From NCBI GenBank assembly GCA_002862435.1, contig PKDC01000004.1, positions 23,170-87,169 of the forward strand: DNA of 64,000 nt, read 5' to 3'. The notes below the pieces were generated by a model that searched no databases, was not told the DNA's origin, and was given only the letters and a program-made list of their open reading frames with translations. The first letter of the stretch is position 1; each line of letters begins with the position of its first letter. A program made the translations under genes and the position numbers. The DNA comes from Pseudomonadota bacterium (lineage in GTDB: Bacteria > Pseudomonadota > Gammaproteobacteria > UBA5335). Shown piece after piece: positions 45,450 through 55,354 of this stretch.

Positions 45450-46205
45450 TCAAACCTCGGGTTCACGGGGTAAATCGGCTGGGGCAGGGCGGCGCAGCGC
45501 TTGCCAGAGTGCGCGGGTGCGCAGCGGCGCCCCTCCCAGTTGATCGGCAATCAGCACGCGGAACAGCCCGTTCACCGCCGCCTGCAATTCAGGGGGAATC
45601 ACCAGCGGTTCCCAGGCCAGCGCGAGCAGGGCCGTGCCGGGCACTTCCCAAGGGCCGCGACCGGGACCGACGATGGGCTGGGGTCCGCCCTGGGGGGAAC
45701 AACGATACCATTGCCCGGGGCGAATGGGCGCGCCGCTGCGGTCCTCCGTCAGCATCGGCCCCAGCCCCAAACTGTCCAGCAGGGCTTTCTCAAACGATCG
45801 CAGCGCCAGCACCAGGGGACGCGCTTCGCCCAATTCCCCCAGCGCACGGGCGTAAGCCAGGAACAGCTCGGGATGGGGGTCGTGGCGCCGACACAGGCGC
45901 ATCAGGAGTTCGTTGAGGTAAAAACCCCCCAGCAAGGCGTCCCCCTGCAAGGGGATTGGCGGACCCACCGCCTCCCAGTCGGCCAGGACCGGCAATTCGC
46001 CGCGCCCGCGCCAGGACACCAGCAGCGGCTGGAAGGGTTGCAAACCCCCGCCTCGCCCGCGTCCGCCGCGCCCCTGCGCCCCCTTGGCGATCACCCCGAG
46101 CCGGCCGGATTCGCGCGTGAACAACTCGGCCAGCAGGCTGGTTTCGCCATACGGCCGGCGATGCAACACATAGCCCGGCGCAAGGCTTGCGGGCGTTGCC
46201 CTCAT
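45450..46205 (-). CDS. recO: DNA repair protein RecO
   Basis: APGYVLHRRPYGETSLLAELFTRESGRLGVIAKGAQG; YLNELLMRLCRRHDPHPELFLAY. Confidence 0.92.
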   Translation of the reverse strand: MRATPASLAPGYVLHRRPYGETSLLAELFTRESGRLGVIAKGAQGRGGRGRGGGLQPFQPLLVSWRGRGELPVLADWEAVGPPIPLQGDALLGGFYLNELLMRLCRRHDPHPELFLAYARALGELGEARPLVLALRSFEKALLDSLGLGPMLTEDRSGAPIRPGQWYRCSPQGGPQPIVGPGRGPWEVPGTALLALAWEPLVIPPELQAAVNGLFRVLIADQLGGAPLRTRALWQALRRPAPADLPREPEV

Positions 46206-46210
46206 CCCGG

Positions 46211-47104
46211 TCAGTCGTAGCCGAAGCGGGTGAGCAGCGCGGGCTCGTCGGCCCAGTTCTCGCGCACCTTGACCCACAGGCTCAGGAACACCGGCTCCTG
46301 CCACTGGGCACTGATCTCCAGCCGCGCGGCGCGGCCGATGCGCTTGAGTTGCTCGCCCTGTTTGCCGATCACCATGCCCTTGTGGGATTCACGCGCCACC
46401 CAGATCACCGCGCCCAGTTCCAGCCCCGTATCGGTACGCACGAAACGCTCGATCTCCACCGTCATGCCATAGGGCAGCTCTTCATGCAGGTGCAGCAGGA
46501 GTTGCTCGCGCAACAGTTCGGCCGCAATAAAGCGCTCGCTACGGTCGGTGGGGACATCCTCCTCGAACAGCGCGGGGCCAACCGGCAAGTGGGCCGCCAG
46601 CTCCTGTTCAAGAGAGGCCAGGTTGTCGCCCTGCTGGGCCGAAAGCGGCACGATGAAAGCGAAAGGCGCCCGTTCGCGGCCCTCGGCGATGATCGCCAGT
46701 AGCCGGGTGCGCGGGTGCACTCGATCGATCTTATTGAGCACCCAGCCCACCGGCCGCCCACTGTCGCGGGCAGCGGCAAGCACGACCTCATCCTGGGCGG
46801 TCCAGCGCGTCGCATCCGTCACCAGCACCACGACATCGGCGTCCTGCATGGCGCCGCGGGCGGCCTGGTTCATGTAGCGGCCCAAGGCATTGCCGGCCGC
46901 GTGGATGCCGGGGGTGTCGATGAAGACGATCTGGGCGCCGGGGAGATTGTGGATGCCCTGGATGCGGTGGCGCGTGGTCTGCGCCTTATGGGTCACGATG
47001 CTGATTTTCTGACCCAGCAAGCGATTGAGCAGGGACGACTTGCCCACATTGGGGCGCCCCACCAGGGCGACCTGGCCACAACGGTGTTCCGGATCGGTAC
47101 TCAT
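46211..47104 (-). CDS. era: GTPase Era
   Basis: VALVGRPNVGKSSLLNRLLGQKISIVTHKAQTTRHRIQGI; C-terminal KH domain. Confidence 0.97.
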   Translation of the reverse strand: MSTDPEHRCGQVALVGRPNVGKSSLLNRLLGQKISIVTHKAQTTRHRIQGIHNLPGAQIVFIDTPGIHAAGNALGRYMNQAARGAMQDADVVVLVTDATRWTAQDEVVLAAARDSGRPVGWVLNKIDRVHPRTRLLAIIAEGRERAPFAFIVPLSAQQGDNLASLEQELAAHLPVGPALFEEDVPTDRSERFIAAELLREQLLLHLHEELPYGMTVEIERFVRTDTGLELGAVIWVARESHKGMVIGKQGEQLKRIGRAARLEISAQWQEPVFLSLWVKVRENWADEPALLTRFGYD

Positions 47105-47105
47105 T

Positions 47106-47786
47106 TCAAACGTCGCCCTCAAGGTCCAGCAAGGTCAGGCTTGCCGCCTGTTGCTCCGCATCACGCCGACTTGCCCCGACTCCCCGGAACGGCGCGGCCG
47201 CGCCATCCACCCGGCAGCTGACTTCGAAGCGCTGGTCATGTTCGGGACCGGTCACCGCTTCGAGCTGGTAGATCGGCAGCAACGCGCCCCGCGCCTGCAA
47301 ATATTCCTGCAAGCGGGTCTTGGGGTCCTTGAGATTGCCCTCGGTGGGAAGATGGGCCAGCCGTTCGGCAAACAACCGCTGCACCACAGCCGTGCCCGCC
47401 TCGGTCCCGCCATCCAGGCACACCGCGCCCAGCACCGCCTCCAAGGCGTCGGCCAGAATGGATTTGCGCCGGTAGCCGCCGGTCTTGCGGGCGCCGGCAC
47501 CCAGGCGCAGGCTGTGCCCCAGATCGAGCTCGAAGGCCACCTCGGCCAGCGTATCGCCCTTCACCAGATTGGCACGCAAGCGGCTCAAGATCCCTTCCGC
47601 CAGTTCGGGACAGCGATCAAACAACTCCCGCGCAATCACATAATTGAGCAGGGCATCGCCCAGGAATTCGAGGCGCTCGTTGTTGCGACGCCCGAAACTG
47701 CGGTGGGTCAGCGCCGACTCCAGCAGTTCGGGATTCTTGAACCGATAACCCAGTCGCTCGGACAACTGATCCTGACTCTGCCTCAA
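47106..47786 (-). CDS. rnc: Ribonuclease III
   Basis: LTHRSFGRRNNERLEFLGDALLNYVIARELF; dsRBD C-terminus. Confidence 0.97.
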   Translation of the reverse strand: MRQSQDQLSERLGYRFKNPELLESALTHRSFGRRNNERLEFLGDALLNYVIARELFDRCPELAEGILSRLRANLVKGDTLAEVAFELDLGHSLRLGAGARKTGGYRRKSILADALEAVLGAVCLDGGTEAGTAVVQRLFAERLAHLPTEGNLKDPKTRLQEYLQARGALLPIYQLEAVTGPEHDQRFEVSCRVDGAAAPFRGVGASRRDAEQQAASLTLLDLEGDV

Positions 47787-48157
47787 GGTCGTCTTACCTG
47801 TGTCTCATGCTGGAACTTCATCACCAGATCGATGTTGGCAAACCAGGGAATCCGTACCTCATAGGCCACAGCGACACGGAAATGGTTTTGCGCCGGGGTG
47901 ATGGTTACGTCGCGGGGCGTGACACTGTGGATGCCATTCACCATGAATCGCCGCTGCAGCAGATCCTGCAAGCGCCGGGCGTTCAGATCGCTCTCGGGTG
48001 CCCCCTCGTTCAGCGAGTCAACCGAAGAACGGACTTCTATATACTCCAAATAAACCGGCAGCAAGGCAAACCCGGTATACACCCCAAAACCGCCGATGGC
48101 GATGTAGGTCATCAGGCCAATGAGCCCAATGCCCCGCTGCATGTGATTCGGCCGCAT
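47783..48157 (-). CDS. DUF4845 family membrane protein
   Basis: MQRGIGLIGLMTYIAIGGFGVYTGFALLPVYLEYIEVRSSVDSL; canonical position between lepB and rnc. Confidence 0.85.
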   Translation of the reverse strand: MRPNHMQRGIGLIGLMTYIAIGGFGVYTGFALLPVYLEYIEVRSSVDSLNEGAPESDLNARRLQDLLQRRFMVNGIHSVTPRDVTITPAQNHFRVAVAYEVRIPWFANIDLVMKFQHETQVRRP

Positions 48158-48220
48158 GATCGAATTCCTCCTCGTTCCCGCCCCGGGCCGCACCCGGAAG
48201 ACAGGAACAGCAGGAGGCAA

Positions 48221-49006
48221 TCAATGAATTCCCTGTCCAATCCGCGACCACAGCGGCATCTTGGCATCAGGATCCCAGTTCATCCAGACGGCGAAGGCCT
48301 GGCCCACCAGGTTGGCATCCGGCACTGTGCCCCAGCGGCGGCTGTCATCGCTGTTGTCGCGATTGTCGCCCATCACGAAGTAATGCCCTGGCTGCACCAC
48401 GGCGCGGATGTTGTAGGACGGCCGGCCCATGGTGTGCAGCAAGCGGTGATTGACAGCGGCCACCTGCTCCTCATACTCCCAGGCTTCCCACCGCGCGGGA
48501 ACCCCGGGGCCGGTGTAACGTCCCTGAGGGGTTATCGGCAGGGGATCGCCATTCACGTAGACCTGCTTGTTGCGATAGACGATTTCATCGCCCGGCAAGC
48601 CGATGACCCGCTTGATGAAATCCTTGGACGGATCTTCCGGAAAGCGAAACACCATCACATCCCCACGCTCGGGGTGCCCCATGGGCAGCAGCCGGGTATT
48701 GAGCACCGGCAGCCGAATCCCATAGGCAAATTTATTGACCAGGATGAAATCGCCGGTCAGCAGGGTGGGCACCATGGAGCCGGAGGGAATGCGGAACGGT
48801 TCCACCAGGAAGGAGCGCACCAGGAAGACCGCGAGAACGATGGGAAACAGGCTGCGCCCGAAGTCCACCAGTCCCGACGGCCCCGGCACCTCGCCACCCG
48901 CCGCGGCCTGTCGCCGAGCCGGTTCCCAGCGATAGCGATCCAGCGCCCACAGCACACCGGTGATCGCCGTCAAGACCACTAGCAATAACGAAAAATCAGC
49001 CCGCAT
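48221..49006 (-). CDS. lepB: Signal peptidase I
   Basis: FRIPSGSMVPTLLTGDFILVNKFAYG; RGDVMVFRFPEDPSKDFIKRVIGLPGD; GDNRDNSDDSR. Confidence 0.97.
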   Translation of the reverse strand: MRADFSLLLVVLTAITGVLWALDRYRWEPARRQAAAGGEVPGPSGLVDFGRSLFPIVLAVFLVRSFLVEPFRIPSGSMVPTLLTGDFILVNKFAYGIRLPVLNTRLLPMGHPERGDVMVFRFPEDPSKDFIKRVIGLPGDEIVYRNKQVYVNGDPLPITPQGRYTGPGVPARWEAWEYEEQVAAVNHRLLHTMGRPSYNIRAVVQPGHYFVMGDNRDNSDDSRRWGTVPDANLVGQAFAVWMNWDPDAKMPLWSRIGQGIH

Positions 49007-49031
49007 GGGATCTCCTTGGATGATTCAAGAC

Positions 49032-50834
49032 TCAGTCGGGTTTCTTGCCAACGTCCAGAATGGCGAGGAAGGCCTCCTGCGGCACCTCGACCCGGCCGAT
49101 CTGTTTCATGCGCTTCTTGCCGGCCTTTTGCTTTTCCAGCAGCTTTTTCTTGCGCGAAATGTCGCCGCCGTAGCATTTGGCGATCACATTCTTGCGCATC
49201 GCCTTGACCGTGCTGCGAGCGATGATGTGACTGCCAATGGCGGCCTGGATGGCCACCTCGAACATCTGGCGGGGAATCAGCTCACGCATGCGCTCGGCGA
49301 GCTGCCGGCCGCGATAGCCTGTTTGCGCCCGATGTACGATGACCGAGAGGGCGTCCACGCGCTGGGCATTGATCAGCAGATCCAGCCGCACCAGATCGGC
49401 GACCTGAAAGCGCTCGAACTGGTAATCGAACGAGGCATAGCCGCGACTGACGGATTTCAGCTGGTCGAAGAAATCCAGCACCACCTCGCTCAGCGGCAAT
49501 TCGTAGACGATGGACACCTGTTTGCCCAGGTATTGCAGCTTGAGCTGGACGCCACGGCGCTGCTCGCACAAGGTCAACACGCCCCCCACATATTCCTGCG
49601 GGCAAAGGATATTGGCGCGGATGATGGGTTCGCGAATCTCAGCGATTTCATTGACCGGCGGCAGCTTGCTGGGGTTGTCGACGTGCAGCAGTTCGCCCGC
49701 GTTGGTGAGCACCTCGTAGATCACCGTCGGGGCGGTGGTGATCAGGTCCAGGTCGTATTCACGCTCCAGCCGTTCCTGCACGATCTCCATATGGAGCATG
49801 CCCAGAAAACCGCAGCGGAAGCCAAAACCGAGAGCGGTGGAGGTTTCCGGCTCAAAATGCAGCGCGGCGTCGTTCAACCTGAGCTTCTGCAAGGCTTCAC
49901 GCAGATCTTCGTAGTCTTCCGTGTTCACCGTGTACAGTCCTGCGAACACGCGCGGCTGCACCTGCTTGAAGCCGGGCAAACGTTCCGTGCAAGGGCGGTC
50001 GGCCAAAGTGACGGTATCGCCCACCGGCGCGCCGTCGATTTCCTTGATGCCCGCAATCAGGAAACCCACTTCACCCGCCTGGAGCCGGGGCCGGTCGACC
50101 GCCTTAGGGGTGAACACCCCCACGCGTGTGCCCGGATGGCTGCGACCGCTGGACATCATCATCACCTTGTCGCCACTGGCCACACTGCCATTGACAACGC
50201 GGATCAAGGACACCACGCCGACGAAATTGTCGAACCACGAATCGATGATCAAGGCTTGGAACGGCGCATCCGGATCGCCCTGGGGCGCCGGGATCCGCGT
50301 CAGCACGGCCTCCAGCAGCTCATCCACGCCCTGGCCGGTCTTGGCGCTCACCTGCATGGCGTCATGGGCATCGATGCCGATGACATCCTCGATTTCCTGC
50401 GCCACCCGATCCGGGTCAGCCTGCGGCAGGTCGATCTTGTTGAGCACCGGCACCACTTCCAGGCCCTGCTCGAGGGCTGTGTAGCAGTTGGCCACGCTCT
50501 GAGCTTCGACCCCTTGCGCGGCGTCCACCACCAACAGCGCGCCCTCGCAAGCCGCCAGCGAACGGGACACTTCGTAGGAGAAATCCACATGCCCTGGGGT
50601 ATCGATCAGGTTGAACTGATAGGTCACACCGTCACGCCCGCGGTAAGGCAAGGTGACCGACTGGGCCTTGATGGTGATGCCGCGCTCGCGCTCCAGATCC
50701 ATGGAATCGAGCACCTGGGCCTGCATCTCCCGCTCGCTCAGGCCGCCGCACATCTGGATGAAGCGATCGGCCAAGGTCGATTTGCCATGGTCGATGTGGG
50801 CGATGATGGAGAAATTCCGAATGCGCGACTGCAT
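49032..50834 (-). CDS. lepA: Elongation factor 4 (LepA)
   Basis: [57 protein letters not shown]. Confidence 0.97.
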   Translation of the reverse strand: MQSRIRNFSIIAHIDHGKSTLADRFIQMCGGLSEREMQAQVLDSMDLERERGITIKAQSVTLPYRGRDGVTYQFNLIDTPGHVDFSYEVSRSLAACEGALLVVDAAQGVEAQSVANCYTALEQGLEVVPVLNKIDLPQADPDRVAQEIEDVIGIDAHDAMQVSAKTGQGVDELLEAVLTRIPAPQGDPDAPFQALIIDSWFDNFVGVVSLIRVVNGSVASGDKVMMMSSGRSHPGTRVGVFTPKAVDRPRLQAGEVGFLIAGIKEIDGAPVGDTVTLADRPCTERLPGFKQVQPRVFAGLYTVNTEDYEDLREALQKLRLNDAALHFEPETSTALGFGFRCGFLGMLHMEIVQERLEREYDLDLITTAPTVIYEVLTNAGELLHVDNPSKLPPVNEIAEIREPIIRANILCPQEYVGGVLTLCEQRRGVQLKLQYLGKQVSIVYELPLSEVVLDFFDQLKSVSRGYASFDYQFERFQVADLVRLDLLINAQRVDALSVIVHRAQTGYRGRQLAERMRELIPRQMFEVAIQAAIGSHIIARSTVKAMRKNVIAKCYGGDISRKKKLLEKQKAGKKRMKQIGRVEVPQEAFLAILDVGKKPD

Positions 50835-50839
50835 GGGTT

Positions 50840-51103
50840 TCAGGCAACCCCCGTGGCCGCACGGCGCTGGTCCAGAAAGGCGCGCACCGCATCCGCATCC
50901 AGCCGCCCTTCGCACAGGACCACGCCCTCGCCCACCAGCACCGGAATCCGGGTGCCATAAAGGGCCTTGAGATCAGGGTCGCCATCCACATCAACCAAAA
51001 GGACGTCCACGGCGCTGCCACGGCACTGCGCCAGAAGATCTTCGTGCAGGAGGTCGCACAGCCCGCAGCGCGGCCGGGTGTAAAGAGTGAATTGCAGCTT
51101 CAT
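50840..51103 (-). CDS. Glutaredoxin family protein
   Basis: [45 protein letters not shown]. Confidence 0.82.
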   Translation of the reverse strand: MKLQFTLYTRPRCGLCDLLHEDLLAQCRGSAVDVLLVDVDGDPDLKALYGTRIPVLVGEGVVLCEGRLDADAVRAFLDQRRAATGVA

Positions 51104-51183
51104 TGAACGTGAAGAACCGCCGAACGCCAAAGGGGGTTGATTCTACGCTATCGCCCTGCGGACCGGCAGTGATGGGCGCCGGC

Positions 51184-52155
51184 TCAGGGCCGCCGCCGCA
51201 GGGATTCGGCCATGGCGCGCAGGGCGGGATAGGGCACCTCGCCCAACACCAGAACCTGGTGACCTTCACGCACATCCCCATAGGCATTCATGCTGCCGCG
51301 ACTGGTCTGTCCCATGATCGGCTTGCCGCCCACCAGCTCGTTGTCGATGAATACGGAAATAGCGGAAAGGCCATCACTGTAGATCAGATGTTCCTGCTCC
51401 CCACCATCGGGCAGGGAATGCGCGCCGCCGAACACCAGTCGGTAGCCGGCCGGCGGCTCGACCACATCCCAAGTTCGCGCATCCGATCCCGGCGCACCCC
51501 GGAGATGGGTCTTGACCGTATGGCGCTTGAGTGCGGCGACATTCATGCCGGGCTCCAACAGGGCTGGATCGAGTCGGTCTTCCACTTGCAGGCGGGTGAA
51601 CATCACCTCCTGCCGCACCTGTCCGCGCTCGCCGATGAGCTGCGCATCCAGAATCAACGCCGTCTCGCGATCAACGCACAAACGATAGCCATAGCGCAGG
51701 GTATCGCGAGGCTGCACTTCAACCCGCTGGCATTCCCGCCCAGCGACGCGATCATCAGCGCCCACCTTGAAGGTGTAATGCGCCGCGACCCGGGACACAT
51801 CCTCGGGAACCGTAGCGAAAAACGGATTGCTCCACCGCAACCCTTCGATCAAGAGCCCGCGCTGAGGCAGGTAGCGTGTCATCTGGTCCCCGCTGCGGTG
51901 GATCTCGGTCACTTCGCCATTCAGGGAAACCAGTCGGGTCCGACCACCCTGAGCAGATGAATGAATGACCTGCATGGTTTCAAGGGAACCATTCTTCAGA
52001 TAAACGAAAATGCCCTGGTAGCTGCGCTGGTTATAGGCCTTGAGAATCCGCACGACCCAGTCCGAAGGAATTTCATCGGCGCGCGCAGCCCCGCAGGGAA
52101 CCGCCAGCATGAGAACAAAAAAAGCGGCCCAGCCGCGTGCATGCCTTGACTTCAC
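51184..52155 (-). CDS. rseB: Sigma-E factor regulatory protein RseB/MucB
   Basis: YQGIFVYLKNGSLETMQVIHSS...RLVSLNGEVTEIHR; C-terminal GAHSLPDGGEQEHLIYSDGLSAISVFID. Confidence 0.92.
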   Translation of the reverse strand: MKSRHARGWAAFFVLMLAVPCGAARADEIPSDWVVRILKAYNQRSYQGIFVYLKNGSLETMQVIHSSAQGGRTRLVSLNGEVTEIHRSGDQMTRYLPQRGLLIEGLRWSNPFFATVPEDVSRVAAHYTFKVGADDRVAGRECQRVEVQPRDTLRYGYRLCVDRETALILDAQLIGERGQVRQEVMFTRLQVEDRLDPALLEPGMNVAALKRHTVKTHLRGAPGSDARTWDVVEPPAGYRLVFGGAHSLPDGGEQEHLIYSDGLSAISVFIDNELVGGKPIMGQTSRGSMNAYGDVREGHQVLVLGEVPYPALRAMAESLRRRP

Positions 52156-52766
52156 GGACTGGACGCCGCCCCCGGATCGACCGTGTACTCGGCCATGCTC
52201 AGATACGGAAGCATACGTGCACCCTCGCCGGCATCGGCCAAGGCCTGACTGTGATTGCGGAGATAGGATTCCAGCCGGGCTTGAGCATCATCCTCGCCCT
52301 CATCGCTCTTGCCCGAGCTGGATGACGCCCCGTTGCCAGGCACCGACTCCTGCTGCGCAACCTGGACAGCGCCTTGTCGGCCTTGCTGCTGCCAGGGATT
52401 GGCGACGATGATCGCTGCCAGCATCAGGGAGGCCGCCAGGCCCCACAGACGCGGATTGCGCATCAGGCGCGACCCGGTGGTCGCCTGCGCAGGGATATCG
52501 TCCAGACGCGCCATCACCGCAGCCGAAATATCCACCAATCCGTGATCAGGCAGGCTGCCGCGCAGGGCATCGCCGATCAGATGGTAGCGGGCCCACTGCG
52601 CCCGACGCGATTCATCCGCCATCATTCCGCGATAAGCCAGTCGGGCGCGGGCAGCAGACAGCTCCCCGTCCATCCAGGCCGACAGGTCGGCTGAAAAACC
52701 CGCGCTGCTGCCCTCCGCCTCGAGAGGCGGTCTTTGCAAGGATTCACTCATCATCCCGTCCTTCAT
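52152..52766 (-). CDS. rseA: Anti-sigma-E factor RseA/MucA
   Basis: LSAWMDGELSAARARLAYRGMMADESRRAQWARYHLIGDALRG; single TM. Confidence 0.88.
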   Translation of the reverse strand: MKDGMMSESLQRPPLEAEGSSAGFSADLSAWMDGELSAARARLAYRGMMADESRRAQWARYHLIGDALRGSLPDHGLVDISAAVMARLDDIPAQATTGSRLMRNPRLWGLAASLMLAAIIVANPWQQQGRQGAVQVAQQESVPGNGASSSSGKSDEGEDDAQARLESYLRNHSQALADAGEGARMLPYLSMAEYTVDPGAASSP

Positions 52767-53359
52767 GTTCCGGTCAATCCCTCGATTCTCCGCAGCTCGG
52801 CATCAATCGTATCCCGTGCTCGGAATAGGCGCGAACGGACTGTACCGACTGGGCAGTCCATGGTTTTGGCAATCTCTTCGTAACTCATGCCTTCAATTTC
52901 CCGCAGGATGATGGCGGTGCGCAAATCCTGCGGCAGCCCTTCGATGGCATTGACGATGGTCTGCCGCACTTCCTCGGTCAGCAACAACGCCTCGGGCGTA
53001 TCGATGTCGCTCAGGCGCGAGGAGAAATCAAACGCGTCCGAATCTCCATTGCCAAACTCCGATTCCGAGCTGATCGGCGTCCGATTTCGCGCAGCAACAT
53101 GATTCTTGGCCGTATTGATGGCAATCCGGTACAACCAAGTATAAAACGCACTGTCGCCGCGAAACCCCGGCAAGGCGCGATAGGCCTTGATAAAGGCTTC
53201 CTGCGCCACATCGTGGGCATCGCTCGGGTCATAGACGTAGCGCGAGACCAGCTTGATCACCTTGAACTGATACTTGCGCACCAGCAGGTCGAAAGCCGTC
53301 TTGTCGCCCCGCTGGACCCGCACCACCAGCTCTTGGTCAACTGCACCTGTATCGCCCAT
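52763..53359 (-). CDS. rpoE: RNA polymerase sigma factor RpoE/AlgU
   Basis: DQELVVRVQRGDKTAFDLLVRKYQFKVIKLVSRYV; LREIEGMSYEEIAKTMDCPVGTVRSRLFRARDTID. Confidence 0.95.
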   Translation of the reverse strand: MGDTGAVDQELVVRVQRGDKTAFDLLVRKYQFKVIKLVSRYVYDPSDAHDVAQEAFIKAYRALPGFRGDSAFYTWLYRIAINTAKNHVAARNRTPISSESEFGNGDSDAFDFSSRLSDIDTPEALLLTEEVRQTIVNAIEGLPQDLRTAIILREIEGMSYEEIAKTMDCPVGTVRSRLFRARDTIDAELRRIEGLTGT

Positions 53360-53397
53360 GAGGGGCATTGCTCCAAGCCCCGGCCGCTCTTGCCCCA

Positions 53398-53425
53398 CTA
53401 GACAAGCCTGGACCGGGAGAGTTCG
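53398..53425 (-). promoter_or_regulatory. Candidate sigmaE-dependent promoter of rpoE
   Basis: Minus strand CGAACTC-N15-GTCTAG vs sigmaE consensus GGAACTT-N15/16-GTCTAA; about 40 nt upstream of rpoE ATG. Confidence 0.65.
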
Positions 53426-53536
53426 TTCGTTTGGATGAAAAAGCGGTTTATAGTAGTGCTGCCGTATCCTGCGGTACGGGCCCACCCAGCCGTGCTGGGG
53501 CACGATTCTATCAGCAGCTTGTGATTACCGCGATCT

Positions 53537-55177
53537 ATGACCACTCCAAGCACCGACGTCCTCATCATCGGCAGTGGCGCGGCCGGCCTCTCTCTGGCCC
53601 TGCGGCTTGCCGAAGCCTGTGAGGTCACCGTCGTCTGCAAGGCAAGTCTGGATGAAGGCAGCACCCGCTACGCGCAGGGCGGCATCTCGGCTGTACTGGA
53701 TGCCACAGACTCGGTCGCATCCCACATCGAGGACACCTTGGTCGCCGGTGCCGGCCTGTGCGACCCGGAGGCGGTCCGCTTCACAGCGGAACGAGGGGCA
53801 GCAGCAATTGCCTGGCTGAGCGCGCTGGGCGTGGCCTTTACCCGCCAAGGCGGAGACTCCGCCAGCGCAGGCCCCTTCCACCTAACGCGCGAGGGCGGCC
53901 ACAGTCACCGGCGCGTGGTCCATGCCGCGGACGCAACCGGCAAAGCCGTTTCCGACGTGTTGCACGCCGCCTGTCGGGCGCATCCGCACATCCGACTGCT
54001 GGAGCGGCACATGGCGGTGGACCTCATCACCCGCGACGGGCCCCGGCGCGGGGAACGGATGTGCGTCGGGGCGCAACTGCTGGATCTAGACATTGGCGCC
54101 GTGCAATCCTGGCACGCCCGCAGCGTCGCCCTGGCCACCGGTGGCGCCAGCCGGGTCTACCTGTACACCAGCAACCCGGAAGTGGCCACCGGGGATGGCA
54201 TCGCCATGGCCTGGCGCGCCGGCTGCCGGGTGGCCAACCTGGAATTCATGCAATTCCACCCCACCTGTCTTTACCTGCCCGCCCAGGGATCCCGGGTGTT
54301 CCTCGTCAGCGAGGCGGTGCGTGGCGAAGGGGGGCGATTGGTATTGCCCGACGGCACGCCCCTGATGGACCGCTTCGATCCGCGCGGCGACCTAGCGCCC
54401 CGGGACATTGTCGCCCGCGCCATCGATCATGAAATGAAGCGGCTCGGCATCCCCTGCGTCTACCTGGACATCCGCCACCGGGGCGCCGACTTCATCCGCG
54501 CCCACTTCCCCACCATCCACGCCCAGTGCCTGGCCTGGGGCCTGGACATGACCGAACAGCCCCTGCCCGTCGTCCCGGCCGCCCACTACACCTGCGGCGG
54601 CGTCGTGACCGATCTGCGTGCCCGCACCGATCTGAAAAACCTCTATGCCATCGGCGAAACGGCCCACACCGGATTGCATGGCGCCAACCGCATGGCCAGC
54701 AACTCGCTACTGGAATGTCTGGTATTCGCCGAGGCAGCAGCGGACGACATCCACGCCCGCCTGCCCGGATTATCGTTAATTGCCGACGCGGATGAGGCGC
54801 CAAGCTCGGCTCCGAAGCCTTGCGCTGAAACGGTGACCCTCCATCACAACTGGATGGAGCTGCGCCGCGCCATGTGGGACTACGTCGGCATCGTGCGCAG
54901 CGAAGAGCGCCTGTTGCGCGCCCAGCGGCGCGTGGCCCTGATCCGCAGCGAAGCGGAGGTGCAGTGGACCGGTCACAACAGCGATCCCGATCTGCTGGAG
55001 TTGCGCAATCTGGCGACCGTTGCCGAACTGATCGTGCGCTGCGCCCTGCAGCGCCGCGAAAGCCGTGGACTGCATTACACCCTGGATCATCCTCAGACCG
55101 ATCCCCATGCCCGGGACAGCGTGCTCATCCCCGATGCGCTCTCGTTCCCCCTGCATGCCATGCACTGGGAAGGCTGA
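53537..55177 (+). CDS. nadB: L-aspartate oxidase
   Basis: DVLIIGSGAAGLSLALRLAEA; STRYAQGGISAVL; HYTCGGVVTDLRARTDLKNLYAIGETAHTGLHGANRMASNSLLE. Confidence 0.95.
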   Translation: MTTPSTDVLIIGSGAAGLSLALRLAEACEVTVVCKASLDEGSTRYAQGGISAVLDATDSVASHIEDTLVAGAGLCDPEAVRFTAERGAAAIAWLSALGVAFTRQGGDSASAGPFHLTREGGHSHRRVVHAADATGKAVSDVLHAACRAHPHIRLLERHMAVDLITRDGPRRGERMCVGAQLLDLDIGAVQSWHARSVALATGGASRVYLYTSNPEVATGDGIAMAWRAGCRVANLEFMQFHPTCLYLPAQGSRVFLVSEAVRGEGGRLVLPDGTPLMDRFDPRGDLAPRDIVARAIDHEMKRLGIPCVYLDIRHRGADFIRAHFPTIHAQCLAWGLDMTEQPLPVVPAAHYTCGGVVTDLRARTDLKNLYAIGETAHTGLHGANRMASNSLLECLVFAEAAADDIHARLPGLSLIADADEAPSSAPKPCAETVTLHHNWMELRRAMWDYVGIVRSEERLLRAQRRVALIRSEAEVQWTGHNSDPDLLELRNLATVAELIVRCALQRRESRGLHYTLDHPQTDPHARDSVLIPDALSFPLHAMHWEG

Positions 55178-55310
55178 ACCGTTGCGAGCATCCCGGGGCG
55201 ATTCAGCTCCCATACCGTCAAGGCCCCGCATCGACCACCGCCATCTACCCAGACCCCAAGCGCTTCCGGCTGTTTTTTTCTTGGTGAATCCTGCCGGCCG
55301 CACCAAAAGA

Positions 55311-55334
55311 AAAGGCCCTGAAAAGGGCCTTTAT
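55311..55334. terminator. Rho-independent terminator between nadB and the convergent lipoprotein gene
   Basis: AAAGGCCCT-GAAA-AGGGCCTTT hairpin flanked by A- and T-rich tracts. Confidence 0.8.
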
Positions 55335-55354
55335 TGGAGGTTGCGTTGATGTAA

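Noticed and set aside
48960-50960. 666-aa plus-strand ORF
   Set aside because: Antisense to lepA.
53461-53500. Calling the nadB leader hairpins a known NAD riboswitch
   Set aside because: No class-specific consensus recognised; kept only as a low-interest structural observation.
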